The translations under genes and the position numbers were made by a program. The notes below the pieces were generated by a model that had not been told where the DNA came from, searched no databases, and was given only the letters and a program-made list of their open reading frames with translations. A stretch of DNA of 64,000 bases from Pachypanchax playfairii (lineage: Eukaryota; Chordata; Actinopteri; Cyprinodontiformes; Aplocheilidae), in assembly GCA_006937955.1 (NCBI GenBank), contig SSNP01000403.1, positions 104,010 to 168,009 on the forward strand, in the 5' to 3' direction. This document shows positions 24,801 through 37,200 of the stretch, piece by piece (the first letter of the stretch is position 1; each line of letters starts with the position of its first letter).

Positions 24801-27800
24801 CAGTTCTTAATGAAATGGATCATCAGAGACAAATAAGGCTCTGACGTGTGGCTGGACCACGTATCACTGGTTGTGGTATCCGTGATGTCTTTCCAGTGCT
24901 TCGTCGGTGTGGATGGGGGAACGGTTGTCGGTCTCCTTGCCTTCTGACTTTCCAACGTGCAAACCTCTTTGTTGCAAACTTTGCAAATTACGTTTGTTTG
25001 CAATTCTCTTGCTATGAGAGAACTCAATCCAATTCCATATAACGAAGGTGGAGTCGACAGACGCAAACTATCAAATGGCGTGACTCAACTGAGAGAGAGA
25101 GGAAAAAACAAAAACAAATGCTGTGTGCACATACGCGTCAGGATATTATAGGATAGATATGTGATAGAATGCAACTAGACGGTTCTACGATCTCTGAGCT
25201 TCAGTAGATCATCATCACATTATAATCCTTCACAATCTTATATCGTCAGATCACACGGCCCTACATTATTGTATGTGCTGTGATAAAAAATGTATGCTTT
25301 TTTAGAATTTGTTCAGGTGACACGGATTATAACTTTAATTTTTTTAATCTAAGAAAATGGGGACAGAATTCACTTCTCTCTCTTTTGCTCGCTCTCACTC
25401 TCTCGCTCTTGCTCTCTGTGTGTGTTACAAAAGATTGTCTCTTTACCAGCATACTGGCCATAGGTACAGATGTCTGTAACATTGCAGCTTAAAAAGAGCC
25501 CTGTCACACAAATGTCATGACTTCTTTGGTTTACATGCTTTTGTTTTGGAAGTATAGCAGTCAGTCCTTCCCATTCCACGAAACAGGTCTAACTATCCAA
25601 CCCCCCGACTTGATTATCCATTCTTTGTTTTATTTCTGTCACTTCATTTGCGCTGATCATATGTCTGCAGTGTTTATTATGAGCCATTTTATGCTTTGAT
25701 TTTTTTCTTCCAGCGCAGATCATTTGTTAGTCTGTTTACTGTTTGTTTCATTCTATAAAGTAAATATTTGATATTGTGCTACAAGTTAGTTGTAAAATTA
25801 GTTATAGAAAAGTAGAGAACTTTTATCAGTCATTCAGACCACGCTGTGTCTCCTAGCTGCACGAAGGTTGAGTTAGTGTGATGGATCAATCATTGTAGTC
25901 CATATTGTTTCCATAAACAGTGTTTATAATAATAATCCTCTTGGGGAAATTATCTTATTGCATTTGACCCATCTGTAAAGAGCAAAGAGCGACCATTTTG
26001 TGTGGTGCTTGGAGGGCAGTTTCATGGTTCAGTATCAAGGACTCTTCGACGCATAGCCTGCTTGTTCCCGGGATCGAATTCGGACCTCCTGATTCTAAGA
26101 CGGTCTCCTTCCCCATTAGGCTGTGGTTACCAACCTTGTTGCGATCACTAACATTCATAGAAGATTTTTGTGAAAAAACCTGCTGCAAACCAACTCTTTC
26201 ATGATGTGTGGAATTACTGACCCAAGGCAGCAAAAAGGTTCTCACAAACTGGAGCTTGAAATGAGGAATCAACATGGGGTGGCAAAATACATCTGAAGCT
26301 CAAAACAAAACTGACCAGAACAAATCATAAACTAAACAAATACAGAAAACCCTCTGACTAAAGATAAGTGAAGCAACAACAAAACACGGGGAACAGGAAA
26401 CAAGAAGTGCCTACAAAATAAAACAGGAAACCAAACTCTTCCAGAATAAAGATCACATGAGGTAAAACCCTTATAGTGCTTTTCCACTGGGATCTACTAC
26501 TCAGCCCCACGTGGCGTGCCTCGACTCGGCACGGCTTGCACCTATTGAGTTTCTATTGTGTTCACAGAAGTGAGGGAAAAGGCGCGTACGAGGGTGGGCG
26601 AGGGCGGGGTTTCACTCTAATTTCACTTCAGCTGTTGTGGTCAAAAATGGATAGTGGAAATGCTCTCAGTGGAAAAGTGCCATTAGAGAAAACAAACACC
26701 AAAGCCTAACAATTAGTAGTCTAGTCATGATTGCAGAAGTCTGTACAGTCCTTGAGGTTCTAGAACTTAGCTGTTCTAAAGAACTAGGATTTTTAAAATA
26801 AACAGCTGATATTTTTCAATTTACTCAATTAAATTAAATCAGACTTTATGAACCCTGAAGATAAGTAAGATGTTTGTTTCTACAGAGAGTCATCCTAGAG
26901 GGTTTTAGCTGTGGACTGTCTGAGGTGTACAGAGTGAAAAGGAATGGTGAGAGTACAGTCCCCTGTGGTGCTCCTATGCTGCTGATCATCTGGTCAGACA
27001 TACAACTCTTCAGTCTCTTGAACTGTGGTCTGTTTGTGCACTAACCTTAATCCAGGTGAGTGTGGAGGCCTCCACCTGTGTCTTCTGGAGGTTTTCGCAA
27101 AGAAACAGGCTGAATTGTGTTAAATACACTGTAGAAATCAAAGAACATGAAAATGGAAAACCACTTCTATTTTGTTATCTGTTACAAATTGGTACACAAA
27201 AACATGGAAAATGCCACGTATTCTGTTTTTCATCTCTAAAAAACAATTCAGTTAGTCTCTGCCTGAGAGACAACTGTCACAACCTTATATAACATTAATA
27301 AACAACAACAACAACAACAAAACTTTATTTATAAAGCGCTTTTCAAACAAAGTTTATCAAAGTGCTTTACAGATTTAAAATGACCCCACAACCCCCCAAC
27401 CCCCACCTTTACTTAAAAAGTAAAACCCCCATCCCAGCCCAACCCATCGACCACATACACACACACACACACACACTTAAAAGCTACAAAAACAGCGGGC
27501 TGAGCACAGATGAGCCAGGAAATGCCATCATGAGAGCCATCTGCATCGGTAGCAGCAGATCAGCAGCAGCTGGCAAGGCACCGACCCCGTGCGCCCAGAG
27601 TAGGGAGGGCTGGTACCCCCACTTCCACCCAGGCCTTACCTGGGGGGCACCCAGGCAGCCACAGCCGACCACCGCCCCCGACACAGAGGGGTCCCGGAGA
27701 GTAAACACTGGCAAAAAAAAAAAAAGTGTAAAATTTGTAAAACATAAAGTGTATAAAACAATGAGTGTAAAACAATGATAAGATAGAATCAAGATAAAAA

Positions 27801-30800
27801 TGCAAAGCAGATTAATAAAAACAGTTAAAAGCTAAACTAAAAAATACATCTGGTAAAATATGCTAATCAGTTAAAACGCGTAATAATAAATAATAATTAG
27901 TTAAAAGCTAGGTTAAAAAGGTAGGTCTTGAGCCTGCTCTTAAAAACATGAACGTTCTCTGCGGCCCTGAGGTCCTCAAACAAACATAAGAAAACAATAA
28001 AAGTAGTATCTCCTTGTCCAAATGGGTTTTAATTACCAAGGATGGTTTTATTGATAGTAGAAGTGTTATTCCTGGCCAAAATAGTGTTATTGCTCAGCCC
28101 AAAGCATAAAGTTACCCCTGATGAGACAAAAACAGATATATCCTGGGAAAAGAGAACTATATATCCCACAGTTACCTCAGACTCACTAACATGTATAATA
28201 AATAAGGAATATAACCGTAGTTCCTTATAATATGAGAAACACCTAGTACGCAAGTAAATTTTCTTCCACAGTGATGTTCCTATTTCTTCAGGTGACCTTT
28301 GGTGACCTGTCATTCCAACAGATAGAACCCAATCTGATCAGACCTAAAAAGAGAAATACAGAACGTTTAATTTTAGCTCTACATGTTCATAATAATGTTG
28401 CTACTGTAGCAGGCTATTAAATGTGATTTTATTAAGTAAATAGCTTGATATGAATTATATTATTATTATCATCACATTGCAAAATAATTTAAAAGCCACT
28501 GATAACAATTCACTTACCTGAAGAATTGGCCAAAAAAATTCAAATGTTGTCCAGATTTTTGCCTCGTAGATCCTGGTTTAGCTTCATTAACCACAAGCCC
28601 TATCTTTCCTCTGATAACGTTTGGCAGTCAACTTCAAATGTTTTCACGGTCTGACCGATTGGTAAGGCCAAGAAACACGGCAATGATTCACCATTTCCTG
28701 TCGTTCAACATTTGGTATCTTCTTGAGTTCGTGCGCTTTGTTTACATTCAAGCATCTACAATAGCAACTTCCAGTTTGATGACGCTGCGATTACGCACCG
28801 TGAAACCTCCGTACAGATGAGATGCACGAGGAGTGTCGTTTCTTGTTTTCCAATTTCCATCTTGGAGCAATTTAGGTAAAATCAGTGAAACAGTCATTTT
28901 CCGGTTTTTGTTTTTCTTATTTAGAGATGAAAAACAGAATACGAGGCGTTTTCCATGTTTTTGTGAACCAATTTGTAACAGATAACAAAATATAAGTGGT
29001 TTTCTGTTTTTCTGCAATTTAATTTTGAAACTAAAATCCAATGGCCCCAACATACACAGACCTAATACCATCTGGACCAGCTGCCTTGTTCCTGTTCAGT
29101 CTCTCCAGCTGCTTCTTCACCTGACTGCTAGATACAGACAGGTGGGAGATGGAGGCAATGGGGACACCAGCTTCCTCTGATGTTGGAGTTGATGGAAAAG
29201 CACAGGATCCATGACTGAGGTTGAAGGTGAGACAGTTGAGGTGTGACAGGAAGGTTTGTTATTGGGGAAGCACTTCACTGTTCTGGTGGAAATGATGTTG
29301 TCCACACAGAAGTTTAAATAGTCAGTCACACAATCAGTCAAAGCATTGACATCCTCTCCATGTGGCTCACAGAGTGCATCCCAGTCTGTAGCCTCAAAAC
29401 ATCCTAAACACGTTTCTTCAGCTTCCTGTGACCACCTCCTCACAGTAGTTTTGATCACAGGTTGCCTCTGGACAATGGGTTTGTATACTGAGCAGAGGAA
29501 AACAAGATTATGGTCTGACTTGCCAAGAGCAGGCCGTGCAAAGGACCTGTATGCATCCCTGATATTTGCATAGAACAAGTCCAGTGTTTTGTTTTTTCTG
29601 GTGGAGCAGCTGACAAACTGTTGAAATGTTGGCAGTGTAGAAGAGAGAGAGGCATGATTAAAGTCTCCAGATATTGCCGCAAATGCATTTGGTTGTCTGG
29701 AGTTTAGCAACAGTTGAGCTAATGATGTCACAGTTTAGGAACAGTTTAGCCAATGGTGTCACATGCAGACTTGGCATCAGCTGATGGTGGAATGCAACTG
29801 CTACTATAATAACACTGGTGAACTCCCTCGGTAGGTAATATGGATGAAAACCAACAGCCAAAAGTTCAATATCTGGACTGCAGAGACGATATTTAACATG
29901 TCCAGGATGACACATTTTTTTGTTAAAAAGGACAGCAATCCCACCTCTTTTTCTTTTGCTGCTCCTCTTCAAATCTGTCTGCCCGTATTGTTTGAAAGAC
30001 AGACACACTTGAGTCCAGGATATGCTTCTTTAGCCATGTCTCAGTAAAACACATGATGCTGCATTCCTGATACTCTGGCTGGGTCTTTAACAGAGTTTCA
30101 AGTTTATTAATTTTGGTAAGAGATCTCACATTTGTCAATGTGACTGAGACATTAACTTTGTGAAAATAAAAGTTTCAGCACTTTCTGTCTCAACGTGAAT
30201 AGCTGCAGGTATTAAACTCATTCCTTTATACAAAACTGCTTTCTGGAACATTCCTCTTGTTTTACAGCAACTTTGTTTGGACTCTTATGCTTTTTGTATC
30301 ATTTATTTTCTATGAGGGAAACCACCTCTAATGGTAAAATATCTGTTTTTCCATCACTGATTTGTGTTTCCTTCATCCATGGCCCCTAGTTTTCCTTTAG
30401 CCTCTTAATGGGTCCATGTTTACATCCCACACCTTTCACTCCCAGTGTCCTTCTTTGATCCAGCTGCGAGTGCTTCGTTTGCACACCGCAACAAATATGG
30501 CTCTAGCATTCAGTCCAGATTCAAGGGGATGCAACAAAATGCATCTCTCTTCTCATCCCTTCTGTCTCATCATGCAGCAGCAGGCTAATATGGACTAGAC
30601 CAGCTCTCTGCTTGTGGTTGCTCAGTGAGTGACACAGAAATCAAGTCAGTCAGAATATTTGATGTCCAAAAGTTAGTACTACCTGCAAAACTTTTATGAA
30701 TAAATAAAGCAAGTCAGTTAAATTAAACTGCCTGTGGCCCAAAGCTGAAGAACTACTGGGTTAAGCTGAACAAACTCAAACTCAGTTTTGTGTGTCAAAC

Positions 30801-31212
30801 TAAAGCAGCTTTTTGTTATCTCCCAGAAAACAAATGTATAAACACAAATGTTCTTTTATTCTGGCAATAAATGGCACCGAAATATGAAGCCACTCATCTG
30901 TTAATTGTTTCTTCGTCAGGCTGCATCTGTGGTGAACAGCAAGGAAATCCCACCTGAAGCCATCCTGCTGGGAGTCTACCTGGAGCTTCAGAACGGTTAG
31001 CTTTTTATTCATATTTCACTGGCACTGTTTAGAAAAATCACCAGAGACCAGTCTCAGAGGCACAGAGCCTGACAGAGTTAAACAAAGTTACTGTTCACAC
31101 AGAAAGTGAACTCCATAGCACCTTTGCAAGTGCGTGTGCACATATGTACGAATAAATGTACAATTAGGCCCAGAAATAGAGTCGCTTTGGATAAAAGCGT
31201 CTGCTAGATGAC

Positions 31213-31258
<46 letters not shown>

Positions 31259-34200
31259 AATATTTGGACAGTAACACAGTTTTCATGATTTGGGCTGAGA
31301 TGCATCTGAAGTGCAGATTTTCAGGTTTAATTCAAGGGGTTGAACAAAAATATCCTGAAACATTTAGGAGTTACAAATATTTTATACATAGTCTCATTTC
31401 AGGGGCTCCAAAGTAACTGGACAAATGAACATTACCTTAAATAAAATGTTTATATTTAATACTTTTAAGAATTCTTTGCAGGCAATGACTGTCTGAAGTC
31501 TGGAACCCATGGACATCACCAGTTTCTGGGTTTCCTCCTTTGTGATGCATTGCCAGGCTGTCTTCACTTGTTGCTTGTTTGTGGGTCTGTCTGTCTTAAG
31601 TTTTGCCCTAAGCAAGTGGAATTCACAAATCCTGGTGTACTCATGTCAGAGTGAATATAAATACTGCAACCCAGACCTAGAATCCCTCGCTCTGAACTGT
31701 AAACCTTTTTAGTCACCGCTGGAATTTTCAGCTGTCATCTTTGTCTCGGTCTACATTCCACCTCAGGCCGCTGGCACTATCCAGCAGCTGGATAACCAGA
31801 TCACAAGTCTAGAATGGGATAACACAGACTTTCTGATTATAGTTTTAGGGGACTTTAACAGAGCAGCACTCAACCATGAACCGTCTAAATACAGACTGCA
31901 TGTGAATTGACTCACCAGGGACAATAATATTCTGGACCATTGTTACACCACCCTGAAACATGCTTATTGCTCTATCCCGTGTTGCTCTGGGACATTTTGA
32001 CCACTGTTTAATTGATCTGATCTCAGCCTACAGGTCAAAGCTGAAAGCTACTAAACCTGCAGTAAAATCAGTGGAGAAGTGGACAGAGGAGAACAAACAG
32101 GCACTCCAAACCTGCTTTGACACCACTGATTGGAATGTCTTTGAAACTGCAGCCATAAATTTTAATGAACTGGCAGGCACCATCACATACATCAGCTTCT
32201 GTGAGGATGTGTGTGTGCCGACCAGGTCATTTCGTTCTTACAGCAACAGTAAACCTTAGTTTACTCCAAAACTCAGGGCTCTTTGTCAAGCCAAAGTAGA
32301 CGCCTACAGGAGTGGGGACAGAGCCCTGTACAGGCTGGCCAGGAACAATCTTTCAAGGGAGATCAGAGTAGCTAAAAAGCTTTACTTTAGGGATGCATGA
32401 TAACGGATTTTCACAACCGATTATGATAACTGATAACTTCCTGTTTTTCGTAACCGATACCGATAAAATAGCGGCTCCGCATGATGAATTAGTTCGCGAA
32501 ATTGCTGGGTCTTCAGCTATAGAAAAAAAGCTGGATGTCAAACGCTGTAAATTCAATAACTTTCTTATTAATTTCTTCAGCCCTCGGATTGTCTTTGTCA
32601 AACCTTTTCACTTTCACAAATGCCTCATCAAGATGCACCAGCCCAGATGCTTTCTTAGTTGCTGGTGGTGATTCCAGACATATAATACTTTGAGTACCAC
32701 TTGTGTTGTGAGGCTTTTGTTGCAGACTTTTGCACCTCCGTGCTTTGAATCCAGTAGTTTCCCCACTCACTGTCTGGAAATTGATTATAAAAAACAATAA
32801 AACCTAGATTTCTGATTCCAATATTTTAAATAAAGAAAATATAGACATTTTGCACTCATCAACAGAAAACCAAAAAATGCAATGTCCTTATCATGACAGC
32901 CTTTCAGTGGAACACAGAAACAAAGTCAAAACATGAAAATGCTGTTAACAAACCGAGGTAACTGTTATTTAAAGAGGCCATTTCATACACATTTCAGGAC
33001 TTTGTGGTTATTTCTTAAGTATTAACCAGTAATATGAAACATTTTATATCTAAAAAACGTCAGGAAACACTGATTAACAGACATTTCAATCTGTCTGCAT
33101 TAAAATTCGGGTGGTTCCAGCTCCTTCCGTCAGGCTGCTTCGACTGCTTTGTCAGCAGCTCGTTCATATTCATTGTTCAAATTTGCTGGACTCTGATTGG
33201 CTAACAAACTAGCCTATGAGAGCAAAGAATACTGTTTCCTGCCCCGCTGTGCATGGCAATGTCAGAAGTTGTGTCTTTCTGTTTGCTACGTTATGCTACA
33301 GCTTTTTAGCCAGCAGCATGCTAGGTCTTATGCTAACAGCTTTTTAGCCAGCAGCATGCTAGGTCTTATGCTAACAGCTTTTTAGCCAGCAGCATGCTAG
33401 GTGTGGTTTCAACTGCAGGAGCTGATGAATACTAATGAACAAAGGAGTTGTGATGAAACAGATACAGGCCGTTAGAACTCAGGAGAACTCGGGTTTTATC
33501 ACCACCTGCGTAGTTTGAGAGATTAAAACTGAAAGAGAAGTTGTTGATCTGTTTTCACCCACTATGAAGGTAAGAACACCTGTGGAGCTAAAATATTCAA
33601 CACAAACCTCAGAAAAACAGGTTTTAATGGAAGGAACTCTTTAAATGATTTTATTTTGTTGGCCTTGACCCTGAAGTAAAAAGGGTTTTAACTACAGTTT
33701 TTTCATCAGTCATCACACAAGCATGGCCACTGTCCCTGATACTTATTCTAAAACTTTTGAGGGACATAAACCCTCTTCTTTTTGGCTGGTCTGCTGTCCA
33801 GTCCCTCCCTGTCTTCATCTCCCTCATCTGCCATGGCAGTGGTTGTAAAACTTCCTGCAAAAGATCGGCCACATGTTGAAACTGTAAATAATCACAGTTC
33901 TTCTTATATACAGACTTACTGTATGTGGAATAGGCTTAAATACACACAGATGCACCTCTGTTTCTTCCTTTACTTTGATGATGCATTGGGGTGATTAGGG
34001 AACATGATCGATAGATTTGCTAAGAAACACATCGAAAGCTGCAGGTCTGCTGATGGACAGACAGACACACACACACAGTTTACCTTTGTGCAGTGGAGAG
34101 GGAGACAGAGGGCAGGAGGAGGAGGGTGAGATGTTACGCTATAGGTTCAGTTCTATAGACTCTGATGCTTCTCTACACTGACTGGCTGAAACTGCTTCAC

Positions 34201-37200
34201 CACACTGCTGCATATGTTGTCAGACATGAGAACCACACGCGCACATTTGCCACAGAACTCACATGTCTGCAGCTTTTTCTTAGTTTCGAGTGACAAGTCA
34301 TACCAGTGTGCTTTGATGTCAATTACGTACTTTCTAGCAAAATACGTACAGGTTGGCAGGTTTGAAAATCTCCCCGGCTAACAGCGGCAGCACCATGTTT
34401 GTTGTTGTTATTTTATTGTCGGCTCCATTTATCTGTGAAAACTTTGTTATCAAAATTATCTGAATGACGTCATTTTTTCCCCCAATATTGGACCAATAAT
34501 TATCTGGGTCGATAGTTATTGTACATCCATACTTTACTCTGAGAAGCTGAGGAACTGGTTCTCAGCCAATGACCCATCAACAACGTAGAGTGGCCTGCAG
34601 GAGATAACCAACTACAGCCCTGGCTGACGACCTCAACAGCTTTTACTGCAGGTTTGAAAGGGAACACTTCACGTGTCCATTCACTCACTGCAATCCCTCT
34701 ACCCCCCATTGTCCTCCTAACAAGGTCAAGGTGTTCCTCTGCAATTCAATAAGGGAGATCTAACCCGACGACTTCTGAGACAGAAGACAGGAAAGCCCGG
34801 GACCAGATGGAGTGTCTCTGTCTTGTCTCCGATCGTGTACAGATCAGCTGGCTCCTGTCCTCACTCAACTCTTCAATCGGTCTTTGGAGCTGTGTCAAGT
34901 CCCCTCCTGCTTTCAAGTGCTCCACCATCATTCCGGTCTCTAAGAAACCCACCATCACTAACTGAATGACTACAGGCCCGTTGTTCGGACTTCTGTAGTC
35001 ATGAAGTCCTTCCAACAATTGGTGTTGAACCACCTTAAGTCTCTTACAGGAAACCTGCTAGATCCCCTGCAGTTTGAGCAAACAGGTCAGTGGATGATGC
35101 TGTTAACATGGGACTGCATTACATCCTGAAGCATCAGAGACATTGAGCATTTTTATTGATTTTTGAAGGCCCACAGAATATTTTGTCCTATGACTAGATG
35201 AATTCTGAAACCTCCATCAGAAAGATTAGACTTGTTCCAGCAGCACAAAAAGATGTTTCTATTTTTTTCTGTTCTTTTGTAATTTGCAATAGAAAAAAGA
35301 AACTTTCATCAAAATTCTCCTCTAAAAAAAATTGGAAAAAACAGGCTTTTTTTGTCAGACATAAAAGTGTCTTTAACACTAATAAACTGTGTTTCAGTGA
35401 CACCTCCCGGTTGATCCAGACAGAAATACTTAATCTGACGAGTCGGGGGTCTGCTTCACTAAAATCACACGACTCTGACCCTTCTGCTAAAATGGATGTC
35501 TCATATAAAATATGTGGTGATCAAGGTGACCCGGGTTGATTGTTGTCATTTCTCTTTTGTGACCTCAACACAGACTTTGTTGAAGTGTGAGCAACAGGGG
35601 TTTTACCGCGTTGCACCCCACGTTACACGTTACTGTCCAATTACCTTTTGGTCCCTTAAGCTGCAGTTCCTAAATCAATTTGGATGTGAATGCCCTCAAA
35701 TTAAAGCTGAGGGTTTGGACTTTAAGCCCGTATTGATTATATAACTGCCTTTTTTTATTTTTGTAAACATCTAAAATAACAAAACTTTTCTTGGTGTCCA
35801 AATATATATGGACCTGATTGTAACTTGTGGTGTTAAGGGGTTTTGGGTGGTTGGTAAGACGAGAAAAGTTCTGCACAAACACAGAGCAGTTACCATTTGG
35901 AATACAGTACAATAAGAACTTTAGTGTCTTCATAGGGATTTTTACCCAAAGAGTGCAAACATGAAACCTCCAGCAGAACCAGGATAAGTTCTGCCTGGAC
36001 CCATTGGGGTCTGAGAGGACAGGATGGAGACCCAGACACTGATGGATTTGGAAAGAGCAGCTAATGGACATTTCTAATGCTCAAATAATCCTCAAATTGA
36101 AACTCTGGATCCCTGATGAGCTCAAATGAAGAAGACATGGATGCAGAACAGGAGCAAAGTGAAGAGAGAGAAAGAAGAAGTTTAAACCTTCACTTCCATC
36201 AGTCATATTGATAAATGTGAGATCTCTTTGCTAACAAAATGGATGAACTTGAAACTCTGTTGAAGACCCAGCCAGAGTATCAGGAATGCAGCATCATGTG
36301 TTTTACTGAGACATGGCTAAAGGGACATACAGTGGGGCAAAAAAGTATTTAGTCAGCCACCAATTGTGTAAGTTCTCCCACTTAAAAAGATCAGAGAGGC
36401 CTGTAATTTTCATCATAGGTATACCTCAACTATGAGAGACAAAATGAGGAAAAAAAATCCAGAAAATTACATTGTCTGATTTTTAAAGAATTTATTTGCA
36501 AATTATGGTGGAAAATAAGTATTTGGTCAATAACAAAAGTTAATCTCAATACTTTGTTATATAGCCTCTGTTGGCAATGACAGAGGTCAAACGTTTTCTG
36601 TAAGTCTTCACAAGGTTTTCACACACTGTTGCTGGTATTTTGGCCCATTCCTCCATGCAGATCTCCTCTAGAGCAGTGATGTTTTGGGGCTGACGCTGGG
36701 CAACACGGACTTTCAACTCCCTCCAGAGATTTTCTATGGGGTTGAGATCTGGAGACTGGCTAGGCCACTCCAGGACCTTGAAATGCTTCTTACGAAGTCA
36801 CTCCTTCGTTGCCCGGGCGGTGTGTTTGGGATCATTGTCATGCTGAAAGACCCAGCCACGTCTCATTTTCAATGCCCTTGCTGATGGAAGGAGGTTTTCA
36901 CTCAAAATCTTACGATACATGGCCCCATTCATTCTTTCCTTTACACGGATCAGTCGTCCTGGTCCCCTTGCAGAAAAACAGCCCCAAAGCATGATGTTTC
37001 CACCCCCATGCTTTACAGTAGGTATGGTGTTCTTTGGATCCAACTCAGCATTCTTTCCCCTCCAAACACGACAAGTTGAGTTTCTACCAAAAAGTTCTAT
37101 TTTGGTTTCATCTGACCATATGATGTTCTCCCAATCCTCTTCTGGATCATCCAAATGCTCTCTAGCAAACCGCAGACGGGCCTGGACGTGTCCTGGCTTC

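Larger units (their letters stand above)
26885..30170 (-). mobile_element. Degraded jockey/Rex-like LINE, antisense, interrupted by other repeats
   Basis: The 5' end is at the right. 30138 leftward reads NVRSLTKINKLETLLKTQPE and CFTETWLKKHILDS (endonuclease start), then RKRGGIAVLFNKKMCHPGHV. Frames at 29731-29117 hold GDFNHASL and the linker to the RT. Pieces continue to 26885 beyond an insert at roughly 27130-29040. There are many stops and shifts, so it is dead. The same family occurs at 31616-35150, 36055-38165 and 56583-57690. Confidence 0.75.
32388..34531. mobile_element. hAT-type insertion (2144 bp) inside the LINE
   Basis: The left end TAGGGATGCATGATAACGG is matched by the reverse complement of the right end, TATGGATGTACAATAACTAT. 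The 8-bp flanks are CTTTACTT (32380-32387) and CTTTACTC (34532-34539). Removing it restores the LINE reading AKKLY-SEKL. No transposase ORF is clear. It contains the repeat at 32973-33620. Confidence 0.8.
31616..35150 (+). mobile_element. Jockey/Rex-like LINE fragment split by an hAT element
   Basis: Around 31960-32270 it reads LGHFDHCLIDLISAYRSKLK and WTEENKQALQTCFDTTDWNV. 32280-32387 reads LCQAKVDAYRSGDRALYRLA. After the hAT insert (32388-34531) the frame resumes at SEKLRNWFSANDPS. Decayed RT leader follows to about 35150. Stops are frequent. Confidence 0.75.
31161..35820 (-). mobile_element. Decayed Tc1-like element split by several insertions
   Basis: The left end after TA, CAATTAGGCCCAGAAATA, resumes after an L2 tail as TATTTGGACAGTAAC. 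The right end, reverse-complemented, reads CAATCAGGTCCATATATATT then TGGACACCAAG. The - strand ORF 31615-31394 (AWQCITKEETQKLVMSMGSR) is a Tc1 transposase C-terminus. Most of the transposase is gone. The LINE at 31616-35150 lies inside. Confidence 0.65.

Noticed and set aside
25955..26275. 106-codon - strand ORF
   Set aside because: It spans a possible SINE head, with no splice partner or recognised domain.
35670..36071. 133-codon - strand ORF
   Set aside because: It overlaps a decayed Tc1-like end and the LINE start; composition looks random.
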